DNA of 64,000 nt from Siphonodentalium dalli (Eukaryota > Mollusca > Scaphopoda > Gadilida > Siphonodentaliidae). The translations under genes were made by a program, and so were the position numbers. Positions 20,001 through 29,602 of this stretch are shown in pieces. Location of the stretch: the NCBI GenBank assembly GCA_032622095.1, contig CP136066.1, positions 98,479,319 through 98,543,318 of the forward strand, read 5' to 3'. A model generated the notes under the pieces. It was not told where the DNA came from, ran no database searches, and saw only the letters and a program-made list of their open reading frames with translations. Each line of letters starts with the position of its first letter. The stretch's first letter is position 1.

Positions 20001-20628
20001 TCAGTCATACTTTGCTGACATTGAACGAATTCTTATTTCTCACAACTTGAACCAATATCTTGAGCAACTCGCAGTAGTCGGTACGTGTCCAATCCGCCCG
20101 GAGTGGACCCGACTAGTCAAAACGGAAGTCAACAGTAAGCGCGATATCGACTGGACGCAAAATGTTCAAAACGACCCAACACTAACATGCTTCTATCAAA
20201 TCCAAAGTCACTTACAGATGTCTCTCCTTTGGCGTTGTTGTCGGCAATATCCAGAGCGGAAGAGATACTTTTTCACCGTTGCCCAACTTATAGCGACTAC
20301 TGCTACCAAACACGAGGGTACTTGTGCGTTATGTCACTTGGTTTATGACGACGTGGTAACACACGTTATGATTTATTGCACTCATCATATAGTGTGCTCT
20401 CGTCGTAATGACATGTGGTACCAAATGATTGACACATTTGGATTACTGTTCTATCTTTGGGTGGATGAGCTTGACGATGATGAACTTGTAATGCTTCACC
20501 TTACAAAACTTCCGTCTGAATTATTTTCTTTCATTGAAGACCCTATGTTTTTCGTATCATTTATAGTTCACCACACCCACATATTATGGCTATCACACAA
20601 AATGCTGTCAAGTCTTCATTCTGAGTAA
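17065..20628 (+). CDS. LINE ORF2: endonuclease plus reverse transcriptase with QADD active site
   Basis: 1,187 residues from a true ATG. The endonuclease has TWNATG (Asn36), ISEHWL (Glu63), VMGDFNGN (Asp181, Asn183), TTIDHIF (Asp235) and YSNHRPI (Asn262, His263). The reverse transcriptase has NMGKAPGPDM, YRAITLLPVLYK, CFLDVHKAFDTVW (Asp661), GARQGGILSPLFY and PTQADDMTLL (QADD at 759-762 in place of YADD or FADD). A C-terminal C-x2-C-x9-H-x4-C motif spans Cys1087 to Cys1105, as in the other LINE here. There is no RNase H. The frame is uninterrupted. Asn262 stands where most such endonucleases have Asp, so nicking may be impaired. Confidence 0.92.
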   Translation: MIRTDKHSIVYKNSHKRRSFALSICIVVMLNIVTWNATGAMGSSSYMSDLLANQEVDFFGISEHWLHNHNVHILDTISNNYRYHAVCDFSQRLPMQRGRDKGGVAIFWHRRLDSAVSILDLNDDRLCGIQLQLDNLQYIYIIQVYLPSTNYTVAFYRDYLNKLDITIDYYSSMGTVIVMGDFNGNIQKSDARNRSFKKLIARRKLVSVNQSDPVTRLVATHIPASAASDSGTTIDHIFIHKSNLHRVNEIRVIDDSATDYSNHRPIKMLIELGNHRTRPNSERCTVNWKKFLSSESSMAGYQNCVDELLPNSPITDSASLDKYYSGIIEAINSASSIFIPKKMYKSHVKPYWNEKLKELHNQMRNFKRIWNVEGRPRGQDHLSYAQYKAAKCAFRKELRHSNLKFLSSQNDQVDNAAEINQEHFFRLFNQNKSRTRATNNNFFEVDNAMLRNPEEITTAWAEYYERLYCQLESDAFDHHHYDYVNNSVEDIASNINTHGVSTPLDKHMLYPISIQELKEILKSMNMGKAPGPDMICYEHIVYGGESLHERLAYVLNKMLDLQHIPAMAKSGLMFSLYKGGDKPKTKFDSYRAITLLPVLYKTLEKIMLSRMERNTPNLIKVHPLQNGFQKNVSCLMSSYVLHESMNFTKEQQSKLFACFLDVHKAFDTVWINGLLLKLHHRGFQGKIWLLLREFLSNISCVVKHTDILSKSIAIKQGARQGGILSPLFYMLYIDDLLYELEASNFGFRLLSSNCSSPTQADDMTLLSLSSYGLQRLCDICTSYSQKWRFMYNPNKCKVIVFNETSRQSCNTSRRWTVAGSTLTETDEITHLGIQVNKYSFVKEFVEVIVDKIRSTFFLLSNAGLYAGGITPSSCATIYKTMVLPKGLYGSEFLCGMSVSDTTSLEKIHRFCLKRIQGLPVRTRTDIVLGLMGLGPISSFIDARKLSLFGSLCRISPSKVCKEIFVSRLHMHLSRKYNNPQSYFADIERILISHNLNQYLEQLAVVGTCPIRPEWTRLVKTEVNSKRDIDWTQNVQNDPTLTCFYQIQSHLQMSLLWRCCRQYPERKRYFFTVAQLIATTATKHEGTCALCHLVYDDVVTHVMIYCTHHIVCSRRNDMWYQMIDTFGLLFYLWVDELDDDELVMLHLTKLPSELFSFIEDPMFFVSFIVHHTHILWLSHKMLSSLHSE

Positions 20629-21395
20629 TCTCCAAACGTATCAACGAAACTCCACAGTGGTATGTTAGGACCAATTATTAACTGATCACCACAGAAATCA
20701 AATTCCAATGTTCGGATCAAAAATGCAAAGGAAATAAGCTTTCATTCCCAATTAAGTTATATTACCACATCAGACGAAAGGCCAATTACGTTGATACAGG
20801 TAATATGGTTTTTTCGAAATTGTATCTCTGTGTATTGTAGTCTGTCGGTGTAGTCATCATCACTCGTCCATGCGGATGTGATGTTACCGGTGTGAATGTA
20901 AAAATAGCAGTTGTGTGCGCTTTTGTATTCCTTGCACTTATGCATTGTGGTATATCAATTGTATTTGAATAGTAAACGACACAATACTAACATTTGAATA
21001 ATATTCCAAATTCTAACTGATTGCCGCCAGTAAATTAGCAAATGCGAGTTTAAGCATTTATTCTCTGTACCTTTCGGATTTTATCCGCATTATGTAAATA
21101 TGTTCAGGTTTAAAAGTTATGTTCGCGTGCCTGCATGTGTTTGTCTATGTCCGCATGTCGGTATGTCTGATTGTATGTCTGAATTTATATCTGCCTGTGG
21201 GTAAGGCTTCTCAATATTTGACCCAACATGTATACCATGTCTTGGAGGCACTTGTGTCATTTGTGTATATATATACTGCTATTTGTTTATTTTCATGTTG
21301 GCTAAAATGTTAGCCTACCTTGATACTGTATACATGTATAACATTTGATAAACTCTTCAGTTATGGAGGTCAATAAAGATATATATAAATAATAA
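20629..21395 (+). other. Probable 3' untranslated region of LINE 2
   Basis: There is no protein-like ORF. It ends near an AATAAAG motif at 21,372, followed by a run of short A/T repeats that fits a LINE 3' tail. The boundary is inferred. Confidence 0.5.
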
Positions 21396-21465
21396 ATGTG
21401 ACAAATCTAAATTTAATTGTTTTGTTCGTGATTTAGACTCCGGCAACAATAAAATTGCTTATCTA

Positions 21466-21495
21466 CTACATAATTATATATGTATAATTATGTAG
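21466..21495. repeat. 30-bp palindrome
   Basis: CTACATAATTATA and its reverse complement flank a 4-nt loop. It could form a small cruciform; no function is assigned. Confidence 0.7.
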
Positions 21496-21526
21496 GCCTA
21501 TCTCAAGACTCGTCCACGTACCTGTG

Positions 21527-21908
21527 TAAAGCGTGCATGCGTAAGGGTGCGTATGGTTGATGGGTCTATACGCATTACGCACGGTGTCAAGACCGTTCAC
21601 AGACATGAATTAACTATCCGCTTGACTATTTATATAACATCTTCCTTATTTGTGCAATTTGTTTAATGGGTGAAAGAATAAAGTATTTGATTGTTTGACA
21701 AAATCATGACGCACTTGACAGACATCGTCTGTAGTTTAAACATATTGTATTTGCTCTAAATAGTACATTAATATAAAATACATGTAATACATATATAGGC
21801 TATTTTAAAGGGATCGGAGGACAAGTGCTAACCACTTAGATGATCCCTCCGTATATATAGACCCATCGATCAGCCATTATATATGCACCCTTACGTGTAC
21901 ACGCATAC
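21527..21908. mobile_element. MITE-like element with imperfect 55-bp inverted ends
   Basis: The segment 21,527-21,581 (GCGTAAGGGTGCGTATGG, TGATGGGTCTATAC) is the imperfect complement of 21,853-21,908. About 270 bp of AT-rich non-coding sequence separates them. The remainder up to 22,530 shows no gene. Confidence 0.5.
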
Positions 21909-22526
21909 TGGGCGACCAATAGTTGATTATTATGATTTTTATCTTCGGTTTGTTTACGAGTATAGTGTTCTCTCCATCCTTACGGTCGTATCTGACCACT
22001 ATAGGGGTCCAATACAAAGCCGAAAATGTTAAAATGCTGCATGTTTAAATTTACTATACACGTTTAAAAATATCTTGAACACTAAAACTATATATCAGAC
22101 CATGCAATTGTTTTCAAATATGAATTGAACTCATTATTTAATTGTCTACGTTTTGTATTCTACTAGAAAAAAATAGCCTATTGTATGGTCATTGGTCCTG
22201 TCGTGGCTTTGCGGATTAAGAGAACACTATATCGTGTAGTTTATGTTTCATCTTTTTACAGTTTTGTTTCATGTTTTCGGATTTTTGGTACACGCATGTT
22301 CTGTTTGTTTTCGTTTTGTTCACAGGTAAGAAAAATCTATTATTGATTATTTGTGGTTGCCACAAACGCGCACACAGAATAAATAAATACATAAATAGAC
22401 AAGACTCTGACTATAAATAGCGCATGTGTGCTAAATATAGTGAACGTGAACAGTTGAGTTTTCACAGACTGTATATACTTGCACAATTTGGCAATGAATC
22501 TTACTATACCTGAACATGATACTTAA

Positions 22527-22531
<5 letters not shown>

Positions 22532-22569
<38 letters not shown>
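22532..22569. repeat. (TA)n microsatellite
   Basis: An uninterrupted TA dinucleotide run of about 38 bp. Open frames across it (repeated Ile-Tyr) are artefacts. Confidence 0.95.
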
Positions 22570-22571
<2 letters not shown>

Positions 22572-22625
22572 TCCAAAATTCGCTATTAAGGTGACCACTT
22601 CTTTTGTTCGATGAACTTAAGTTGA

Positions 22626-22627
<2 letters not shown>

Positions 22628-22699
<72 letters not shown>

Positions 22700-22700
22700 A
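22628..22700. repeat. (TA)n-(TG)n compound microsatellite
   Basis: A TA run with one internal TATG interruption passes into a TG run at 22,683-22,700. Together with the run at 22,532 it brackets about 58 bp of unique sequence. Confidence 0.95.
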
Positions 22701-23524
22701 GTTCAATTGTGAGCATGTTAACATTTGGAATACACAACTCCTCCGTGGTACCGTTTCTGAAAGTCTGCCAGGGGGTAATCATGCCACTTACACCCAAACG
22801 CAAAACAATATTGACGAAAGAAAGTTTGGAATTGTTTACCTGATTTCACAATATTTATTCTATCGGTCCCTTAATCGTGCGGAATAACCATGAACACGTG
22901 GTTACGGTCACATTCCCTGTGCGGAATATCACAGCAACAACGAGTTCATAATAGCATGCATTGTGGAAAACAAACATTCATTTGTTATATATATGAATTT
23001 TAACTCATAAACTTAAAAATGACAGGTTTTCTGTAAAATATACGCCAAAGAACTGACAGAAACCCAATAAACAGTACGTCTGAACCGTACACAACTAGGA
23101 CATGAAATGCTGATCAACCGTACACTAGCTGCATTCTAAACCGTACACAAAAAATCGTCGATGACCATCCAAAATATACGTTTTTCTACTATACAACACA
23201 CCCGAATGGACAAATGGTTACGGATTATTGTTTGATAAACATTACGAATTATATATGACCTGCAAGATTATAATTTTAAAAGGATAAAACACTTGTAAAA
23301 CGGATTTGAAAGCGAATTTTTGCACAAAAATATACAAAATTATCGATTCAATTGTGCTATAATCTAACAAAGTATGACATTATATAACTCTGGTTAGTTT
23401 CCTGTGCACTGTTAACATATCCTGAACATATCCGACCAAGATTCCATTATGGTACGACAGTCTGAACATCAAAAATCAAGCATTTTAGTCGGTTGTATAC
23501 CGTCGAGTTTCTGTCTTTGCGACC
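22701..23524. other. Gene-free AT-rich stretch
   Basis: No ORF of note. The word ACCGTACAC recurs three times between 23,080 and 23,150 without clear periodicity. Confidence 0.45.
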
Positions 23525-23573
23525 AAACCGGAAACGTCTAAACATGAGTCAGCCGTACTGATTCCAGACAGTG
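23525..23573 (-). repeat. 49-bp conserved inverted block, right copy
   Basis: The exact reverse complement of 14,813-14,861. Read on the plus strand the frame encodes TKPETSKHESAVLIPDS followed by DPSHSLTSDDTIT and a stop. The other copy has a different continuation. Confidence 0.85.
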
Positions 23574-24338
23574 ACCCAAGCCACTCACTGACTAGCGACG
23601 ATACAATAACTTAAATGATCATATGGGACTAGTATGCCTATAATATAACTTTTATTTGATTCATTTGGTTGAAAACTGTACAAAAATTACTCGACAACGA
23701 CAATTTGTATTTTTGCATTCAGGTAAATTTGTCACCCGTAACACAACTTCGTACTCAACAGACTTTCAAATAATGAAATATTTTTTACCTTATTCTCCGA
23801 CTCGGAGACTATAGAAACCAACAACAACATTTGGCGTACAGTACCCCTTTAACCCTCCCCCCTAAAAATGATTTTATATCTGAAAATACCTGTCAAGTCA
23901 GAATAGCCCATTTTGGTTCCGTTTTGTTAACCAATTCCGAGTATTATCATATATCATGGAATTAGAATATATCTGAGAAGGTCTATGTTATGGGAGAGTC
24001 TATTTTGTTTAAATATTAGATTTTTTGGGTAAATTAGCTAAAATTTTCATTATTTTTAAGTGAAAATTTTCTGAAAAATTCCCATGACTTTGTCAGTTTT
24101 ATGGACAAAGCTGTAAACCGTGCACAACAATAAGCATAAATTCATCCCCAATAGTAGAAATGAAATTCTATAATCATGTATACCAGACCAGAAATAATAA
24201 ATAAAGTTAAATGTAACCATATCCAAAGATAGTGTTCTTAATGCTTTCAATGTTATGCTATATGCTACTCAACTCGAAAGGTCATTCAGACTAGTGGATC
24301 TAATTCATACCATATATTGCAATAGTACTGCCCACGGA

Positions 24339-24623
24339 TTATGCAATCTCATCTTCACTGTCACTGTCAATTTCATCAAATGTGATGGTATCAGTCAATA
24401 GAATTTCTTCCGGGAAGATTGGTTAAAACAACTCAGGTTGCCTATAGGCCGTCCATCCATGAAGTGCTACATCGGGGGTGGTTGATTTGGCAACAGTTGC
24501 AAGTTTCCACTGTGTTGGTATCATGTGGGCTCGTTTTGAGTGTAAAATTAAATATTCCTTACATGGTGGAAGTGCAGAAAGATCAACTACCTTCTGCTGA
24601 TATTCAAACTTCTGCTGGAACAT
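24339..24623 (-). pseudogene. Degenerate fragment of an uncharacterised invertebrate protein family
   Basis: The minus-strand frame reads LPPCKEYLILHSKRAHM, then TQWK, DVALHGWT and, past an in-frame TAA near 24,423, FPEEILLTDTITFDEI and a second stop at 24,339. From memory, the order LPPxxxxLxxHxKRA, W, HGW resembles a family of uncharacterised, often mobile-element-associated proteins common in marine invertebrates, normally followed by Cys-rich repeats that are absent here. The premature stop indicates a pseudogene. The family assignment is recollection, not a search. Confidence 0.4.
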
Positions 24624-24639
24624 TACCCACCTAGCTTAA

Positions 24640-25574
24640 TTCACTTTTCTCGAACGTTGACCATATATGTATAAGGCACATGTTAACTTCTCGATTGTAT
24701 TAAGCGTGTTACTGTCCAAAACCCAATTCATTCCTAAATAAGCCACGAGTTCCATATATTTTGATCATCTTTCCAGCAACTTCAAGAAGAGTTTTTTTTC
24801 CTTTTCGGAAAAACGATGAAAGGTAATTATTACCTGTGAAGAAATGGAACCAAATAACTCCATTCTTCACCCCGCAATCGCTTACAAGTTATGGTTGATG
24901 TATACAACTTGCCATTCTGCCTTCTACACATTGAACACTAACATGTCTGATGCACCTTGGTTAATTTTTACTTAATTTGTATCACTGACATTACCAGAAA
25001 TATTGGATGTTTCTCTCACAAACTTGACACAAATATCGGGAAAAAAATTCAAGTAAAATGTAACTATCTTTGGTAGGAAAGGTGTTTATTGTTTTGAACA
25101 TTATTCTCTGCTGTTCCGAAAATGTAACAAATTGTGACTCACTTGGTTATTATACATGTTAACTAATCAACTGACAACTAAATGTCCTATTCTGGTTGTC
25201 CCATTTCCTTATGGGGCATAACATATTAATTTTAAAGTTGCATTATGGAATTTTGCCGAGAACCCCTTTTGGGATACTGGCTATATTTGTTTTTAATAAA
25301 TGGGCAGAACTTTGAAACGGAACTGAAATGAATCATAATCTGTGGCTATTCTGGCCTATTAGGATAAAAATTTATCAACTTGATACAGAGTGCAGGTCAA
25401 GATGGCAACCAGAGGATTACCGTATGGGCATGGCCATTGTGAGATGTATGGGTATACAAGGAGTATATGGTCATGTGTGAGGTGAATAGGTATACAGGGA
25501 GTGACTATGGTTATATGGTTATGTGTACCCAGTACAGGTGTACCCAATGTGGCTGTATGGGCATTGCTGTGGTT
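24640..25574. other. Gene-free stretch
   Basis: No coding or RNA signal. 25,440-25,570 has loosely repeated words (GGTATACAGGGAGT, GGTTATGTGTACCCAGTAC) on a G/T-rich strand. Confidence 0.4.
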
Positions 25575-25576
25575 TA

Positions 25577-25708
25577 CAGTAAAGCCTTAAGTAATCGACT
25601 CCTTAACCATAGCAGAATTATGGGTAACTTTTCAGGATTTAGTCGGAAACCTCCCCCCCCCCCCCAAGGAATGGCAACAAGCCATATTTCCGACTAAATC
25701 CTGAAAAG
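25577..25708. mobile_element. Truncated copy of the TA-flanked MITE
   Basis: Starts TA-CAGTAAAGCCTTAA, like the intact element at 28,999. Its left arm continues to 25,652 and a right-arm part runs from 25,671, including GGCAACAAGCCATATTTCCG. The outer part of the right arm is missing: homology stops at CTGAAAAG (25,708), exactly where the duplicated PAN upstream DNA begins. A 14- to 15-nt C run interrupts its loop at about 25,654. Confidence 0.8.
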
Positions 25709-26212
25709 TATTTGATTTAAATGTCATTATATCAGTGTCTCCAACTCAACGCGGTCCTGAAACGTTTTGTGTTAGCTGGTCGTATTCAACTTTGGTCAGC
25801 AGTCCTATACCCTATTACATTATGTTTCGTGAAACGAATGGACCCGCGAATATAATCGAATGTTTTAAAATTGTTGCCGATGTACGTGGCTCAGAATTGT
25901 TCTAACAGCTTATGCGTATTCTCTGCTATAATATATATCCAGGCAAACATGAGAGTCTTTGTCTGCGAAGCACACACTTACACTTGAAATATATATATGA
26001 CTGAAAGCTTTTAAAGATGTTTTACTTTTCAAATGAGAATATATTTCAAAATATCTTTGAACATATGTAAAGTGATTCATGCGGATCGAGATAACAGCTC
26101 AAGTATGGTGATGATGTGATGTGGATAATGTTCAACATTTTATAAGTGGTGTGGATAGAACGTTGCCCGAAGATCCATATAGCGTCGAGGGAATTTCATT
26201 GAGCATAACTGA
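25705..26212. repeat. Copy of the DNA upstream of the PAN exon
   Basis: Homologous to 1,705-2,400 in the same orientation, with an internal deletion of about 150 bp. It carries no remnant of the signal peptide or PAN coding sequence, because the copy breaks off at AAAGTATTTG, inside the first codons of the open frame. Confidence 0.85.
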
Positions 26213-28007
26213 TACTGCATGACGGTTAACAGAGGGTGAATACTGAATATCAGTTAAGAACATATGAAAGGACCTAGATATCACACATCAATACCTTCTC
26301 TTTTCATTACTTTTCTAAATACACATGTAGTAATCTACAAAAACATAGTCCAACCGGCAAGGTAATGCGAGTTTTAGCGAATAAATATCATCTCAGCGGA
26401 TTCCGTTGGTCGAGGGTATCCTTCTGAATAATTCACCGGCTGCCAAATCGGCAGCTTTGGTGAATTTGATAAATCTGGTTAAAACAAAAATGCGGTCAAT
26501 ATGGCCGAAATTATTTTCACAAGGAAATGGTTTTCATCCACACGGAAGGGGAAAACATATAAAATACACACGCACACACAAATAAATAAAATACATAAAT
26601 ATACATACAATTAACACAATTGGTATGTTTGTCGGATTAAACTATGTATCATTGAGATCAATATTTGAAATATCGTAATTCTATTTTGACCACCATCTTC
26701 ATTCACCTGGATTTATCAAATTCACCATATGAAGTTGCAGCCAACGTAGACGCCGATGCAGTAGTCGGTGGATTCTTCATCAGGGTATATACCAACACAC
26801 CGCGGTCAAATGTCAAATCATTTTTCTTTTCGAAATATCGAAAATATCTTGACCTGAGATAAATCTCGAGATATTGGCTTATAATCTCGAAATAATATCG
26901 ACTAGACATTATAAAATATCCGAGTCAATATTTTATGTAATAGTTATATACAAGCACATCTTGTCAATGAGATACCTGGGGTTCACATTCAGCATACGTC
27001 TCGGCTTTGCTGGAATAAATGATAAAATATTCGACTCTTGTTGTGAAAACAACAAATTTCACACAAAATATTGGTTGGAAAATCTATCGGAACAATTTCA
27101 ATCATATTTACAGGCCTGAAATTTCAACAAATGTTGTGTCAAGCACACAGGGGTCGAGAAAAAAATTAGTTCCGAGCCCCTGTGGTTATAGGCATGATAT
27201 GTTCAACACTGTTGAACATTTGGGAAGTGAGATATACACCGTGAGACCCAGGTAATGTCGTAGGGTGTCCACCCCCTATTTTAGTACGCCGGACTCATGC
27301 CATTTTAGGCGGTACGCGGGATGCACACACCTCTATTAACTGGTACTAGGGATTCATATCCTTAAATATAACCGATATTCGGGATTTAACAAAAAAGTCA
27401 ATACGCAGATTGTCAGTATAGCAAAAATTGTACAAATTTGGATTATTTTCCAGCCCAAAAGACATGTCTTCAAGTTAATGTAATCCAGTCGTCTTATATC
27501 TCTGGATATGTGGAAGTTATGGATGCTACTTAATTAAGCAAATCTGTGAAAACTACAATGTATGCTGTTGTAGTACAAATCACTAAGTATATTCCATATT
27601 TTCTTAAAGATGCATAATCTGAATTAACACTCCCAAATTACTATTTCTTTGGCTTCGGGGGTAAATAATATTTGATTCGAGTCGAGGACACCAACCATCA
27701 TAGCTCAGAGTGATCAGATATAAATTTTTGTAATTTCAATTTCTCGAGATTGTGTACTTATTTGTGGCCTGGAAAAATAGTCGTCAAACCGACGGTCTCG
27801 GACAAAATTGCGGATATAGATGGATAACACTAAAATAAGGTGGTAATGCGGCCAAATTTCGTGATACTCAAGTGATAATACGGCCATATTTCGTTAAACA
27901 ACATGTTGATAAATAACGTTTTGGTAAATTGTATACCATAGTTGACAGAGGTTAGCATTATTTTGTTGTAATTAGTCGATTCTGATAACTAAAGCGTATT
28001 TAGAAGA
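26213..28007. other. Gene-free AT-rich stretch
   Basis: No convincing exon. A short hairpin with complementary CACAGGGG and CCCCTGTG lies at about 27,148-27,185. The word GGATTCATATCC occurs near 27,350 and again, as far as GGATTCATATCCG, near 28,103, hinting at an old dispersed repeat. Confidence 0.4.
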
Positions 28008-28009
28008 AA

Positions 28010-28015
28010 TGTTGC

Positions 28016-28048
<33 letters not shown>

Positions 28049-28049
28049 G
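28010..28049. repeat. (GTT)n microsatellite
   Basis: An interrupted run of GTT/TTG trinucleotides of about 40 bp with single GCT and GAT variants. Confidence 0.9.
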
Positions 28050-28251
28050 CCTTGATGATATGGGGACCATCTGATCGGATTGAGTACCTTTAACTGTGCC
28101 AAGGATTCATATCCGCCTCTCTATTTTAACTGGTATTCATGATTCAGGTGGGTAGTGGGCGACACCATCGCATCGCCACGCCCTTGTCCCTAACCTTGAC
28201 CCCTTTCTTAAAGTGTTTAGCAGAAATTAGCTGAGCTAAATGCACACTCAC

Positions 28252-28396
28252 CGACTTCATGGACTTCTCTGGTCTCAGAAGTAAAGCATTCTGGCTCTGG
28301 TGGCGAGTTCTGCTCGTGCGCGTGGTCGACAACGCTTTGGGGAGACTTCACTTGTATTCGTTTACCACGTGTTGTTATGGCGGGAAACGCGGACAT
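28252..28396 (-). CDS. Probable first coding exon of an unidentified host gene
   Basis: From the ATG at 28,396 a 48-codon frame (starting MSAFPAITTRGKRIQVKSPQ) runs into GTC-G followed by GTGAGT at 28,251-28,246. That is a full-consensus 5' splice donor, leaving the exon in phase 1. The surrounding 150 bp is visibly richer in G+C and CpG than its neighbourhood, as expected around a promoter or first exon. The peptide is hydrophilic with basic (RGKRIQVK) and acidic/proline (PPEPE) patches and no signal peptide. I do not recognise the family. Later exons would lie at lower coordinates, but none was found before 24 kb, so the gene may have long introns or be a relic. Confidence 0.45.
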
Positions 28397-28659
28397 CGAA
28401 CGCGAGAGAACAAACCTCACGTTGACACGGTTGACAGGGACGCGGTGACATGCAGTCTATCTGACTCTATCATCACCGCACATATGACAAGAGTGTTGGA
28501 ATTGATATTAGCAGGTGTGTCGGAAAACATTTCAGGCACGTATGATAATTTGTTTTGCTTTTCACCATTATGGGACACACCCACCCCTTTACCGAATATT
28601 TTTTTCTATTTTGCCAATTTTTCCAGCCATTTTTTTACACTCACCCCCCCCCCCTAGTA

Positions 28660-28995
28660 ACAGGAAAACAAGGGTTTACAAGAGAAAATAAACACTGAAT
28701 GTATTTCCTGATATCTGAATTGGTCTCTGACAGTATGCGCTTTTCTGAATGCAGTTTATTTTGTCATCACAATCAGCCTGATCCCAGTTCAAAGTTTTTG
28801 TCAGATGCTGTTTGAATTATGGTAAAGTACTATTATTATTTATGATTTATTCTGTGCATTCTTTTTGGAAGATTATAGTAGAAAGGTATGCCTAGCTGAT
28901 ACTTGCATAATGTACAATTGAAAAATCAATTATAAATGCGGGTAGCTAGATTCTGCTAGATTTTGAAAAAAACATGTTAGAATTAGTCACAAACA
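28660..28995. other. Gene-free stretch
   Basis: AT-rich, no ORF or repeat recognised. Confidence 0.4.
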
Positions 28996-28998
28996 AAT

Positions 28999-29212
28999 AC
29001 AGTAATGCCCTAAACAATCTACCCTTAACCACAGCAGAATTATGGGTAATTTTTCAGGATATAGTCGGAAATATGGCTTGTTGCCGTACATCGGAAAGCT
29101 CTCACGGATATATTTCAAATGAATGGCAACAAGCCATATTTCCGACTAAATCCTGAAAAATTACCCATAATTCTGCCGTGGTTGAGGAGTCGATTATTTA
29201 GGGCATTACTGT
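28999..29212. mobile_element. Intact MITE with TA flanks (mariner-like ends)
   Basis: A 214-bp element with inverted arms of about 85-90 bp: 28,999-29,083 pairs with 29,127-29,212 with few mismatches. The termini read CAGTAATGCCCTAAA and the reverse complement, flanked by TA on both sides. CAGT-type termini with TA duplications are typical of Tc1/mariner-derived MITEs. The loop (29,084-29,126) has no ORF. Confidence 0.85.
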
Positions 29213-29543
29213 ATATGTAATTTATTCAGTTTGTTTTAGGGGGTGGCAGGAAGACAGCCCGATAGGGTTAGGCTAAACCCCAACAATATACAGAATTACC
29301 TTATTATGTGTTACTGCCATTGTATTATTCATGCGTGTATTGTAAATAAATTATCATATCGTATCATATCAGTTTGATATGATAATGCTTGCTTAATGCT
29401 TATGCATTTTTTGTCAATGAGTTCTAAGTGTGAATGGACTTATAGTGAAAGTAATTTACAACAATATACTAAGTACTGACTGTGCACAAGTAATATGGAT
29501 GTTAACTAACATTATTCCTAAGTTTTAAGAAGAAAAACTTTGT

Positions 29544-29547
<4 letters not shown>

Positions 29548-29577
<30 letters not shown>
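29548..29577. repeat. Poly(C) run of 30
   Basis: An uninterrupted C homopolymer immediately outside the first unit A. The G-rich complement could form a quadruplex. The exact length is prone to sequencing error. Confidence 0.9.
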
Positions 29578-29602
29578 ATCTGATATCAAGTGTAGAACAA
29601 AT

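Larger units (their letters stand above)
15104..21395 (+). mobile_element. Second non-LTR retrotransposon, nearly intact (LINE 2 of the window)
   Basis: A plus-strand element with ORF1 (15,254-16,999), a 65-bp gap, ORF2 (17,065-20,628) and a 3' untranslated region of about 760 bp. The element probably ends near 21,372-21,400, where AATAAAG is followed by a run of ATATA/AATAAAT-type sequence. The 5' boundary is not defined; the start given is the first in-frame ATG of ORF1. It belongs to a different family from the minus-strand LINE, because its ORF1 has no zinc knuckles or hydrolase domain. Confidence 0.8.
14501..23848. mobile_element. Candidate TTAA-flanked element with inverted termini enclosing a LINE
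   Basis: The 17-bp terminus AGGGGTACTGTACGCCA at 14,501-14,517 is preceded by TTAA (14,497-14,500). Its exact reverse complement at 23,832-23,848 is followed by TTAA (23,849-23,852). An identical 49-bp block lies 312 bp in from the left end and 275 bp in from the right end, in inverted orientation. TTAA target sites and subterminal inverted repeats are features of piggyBac-type transposons, but no transposase is visible inside. The alternative is two separate insertions of one repeat in opposite orientation. Confidence 0.45.

Noticed and set aside
22504-22843. Open frames with repeated Ile-Tyr
   Set aside because: Translations of the TA microsatellites.
26665-27255. Overlapping short open frames on both strands
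   Set aside because: AT-rich sequence with no motif or splice-site support.
28259-28657. 132-codon plus-strand frame
   Set aside because: Overlaps the better-supported minus-strand exon with a splice donor, and its end is low-complexity Phe/Pro/Thr.
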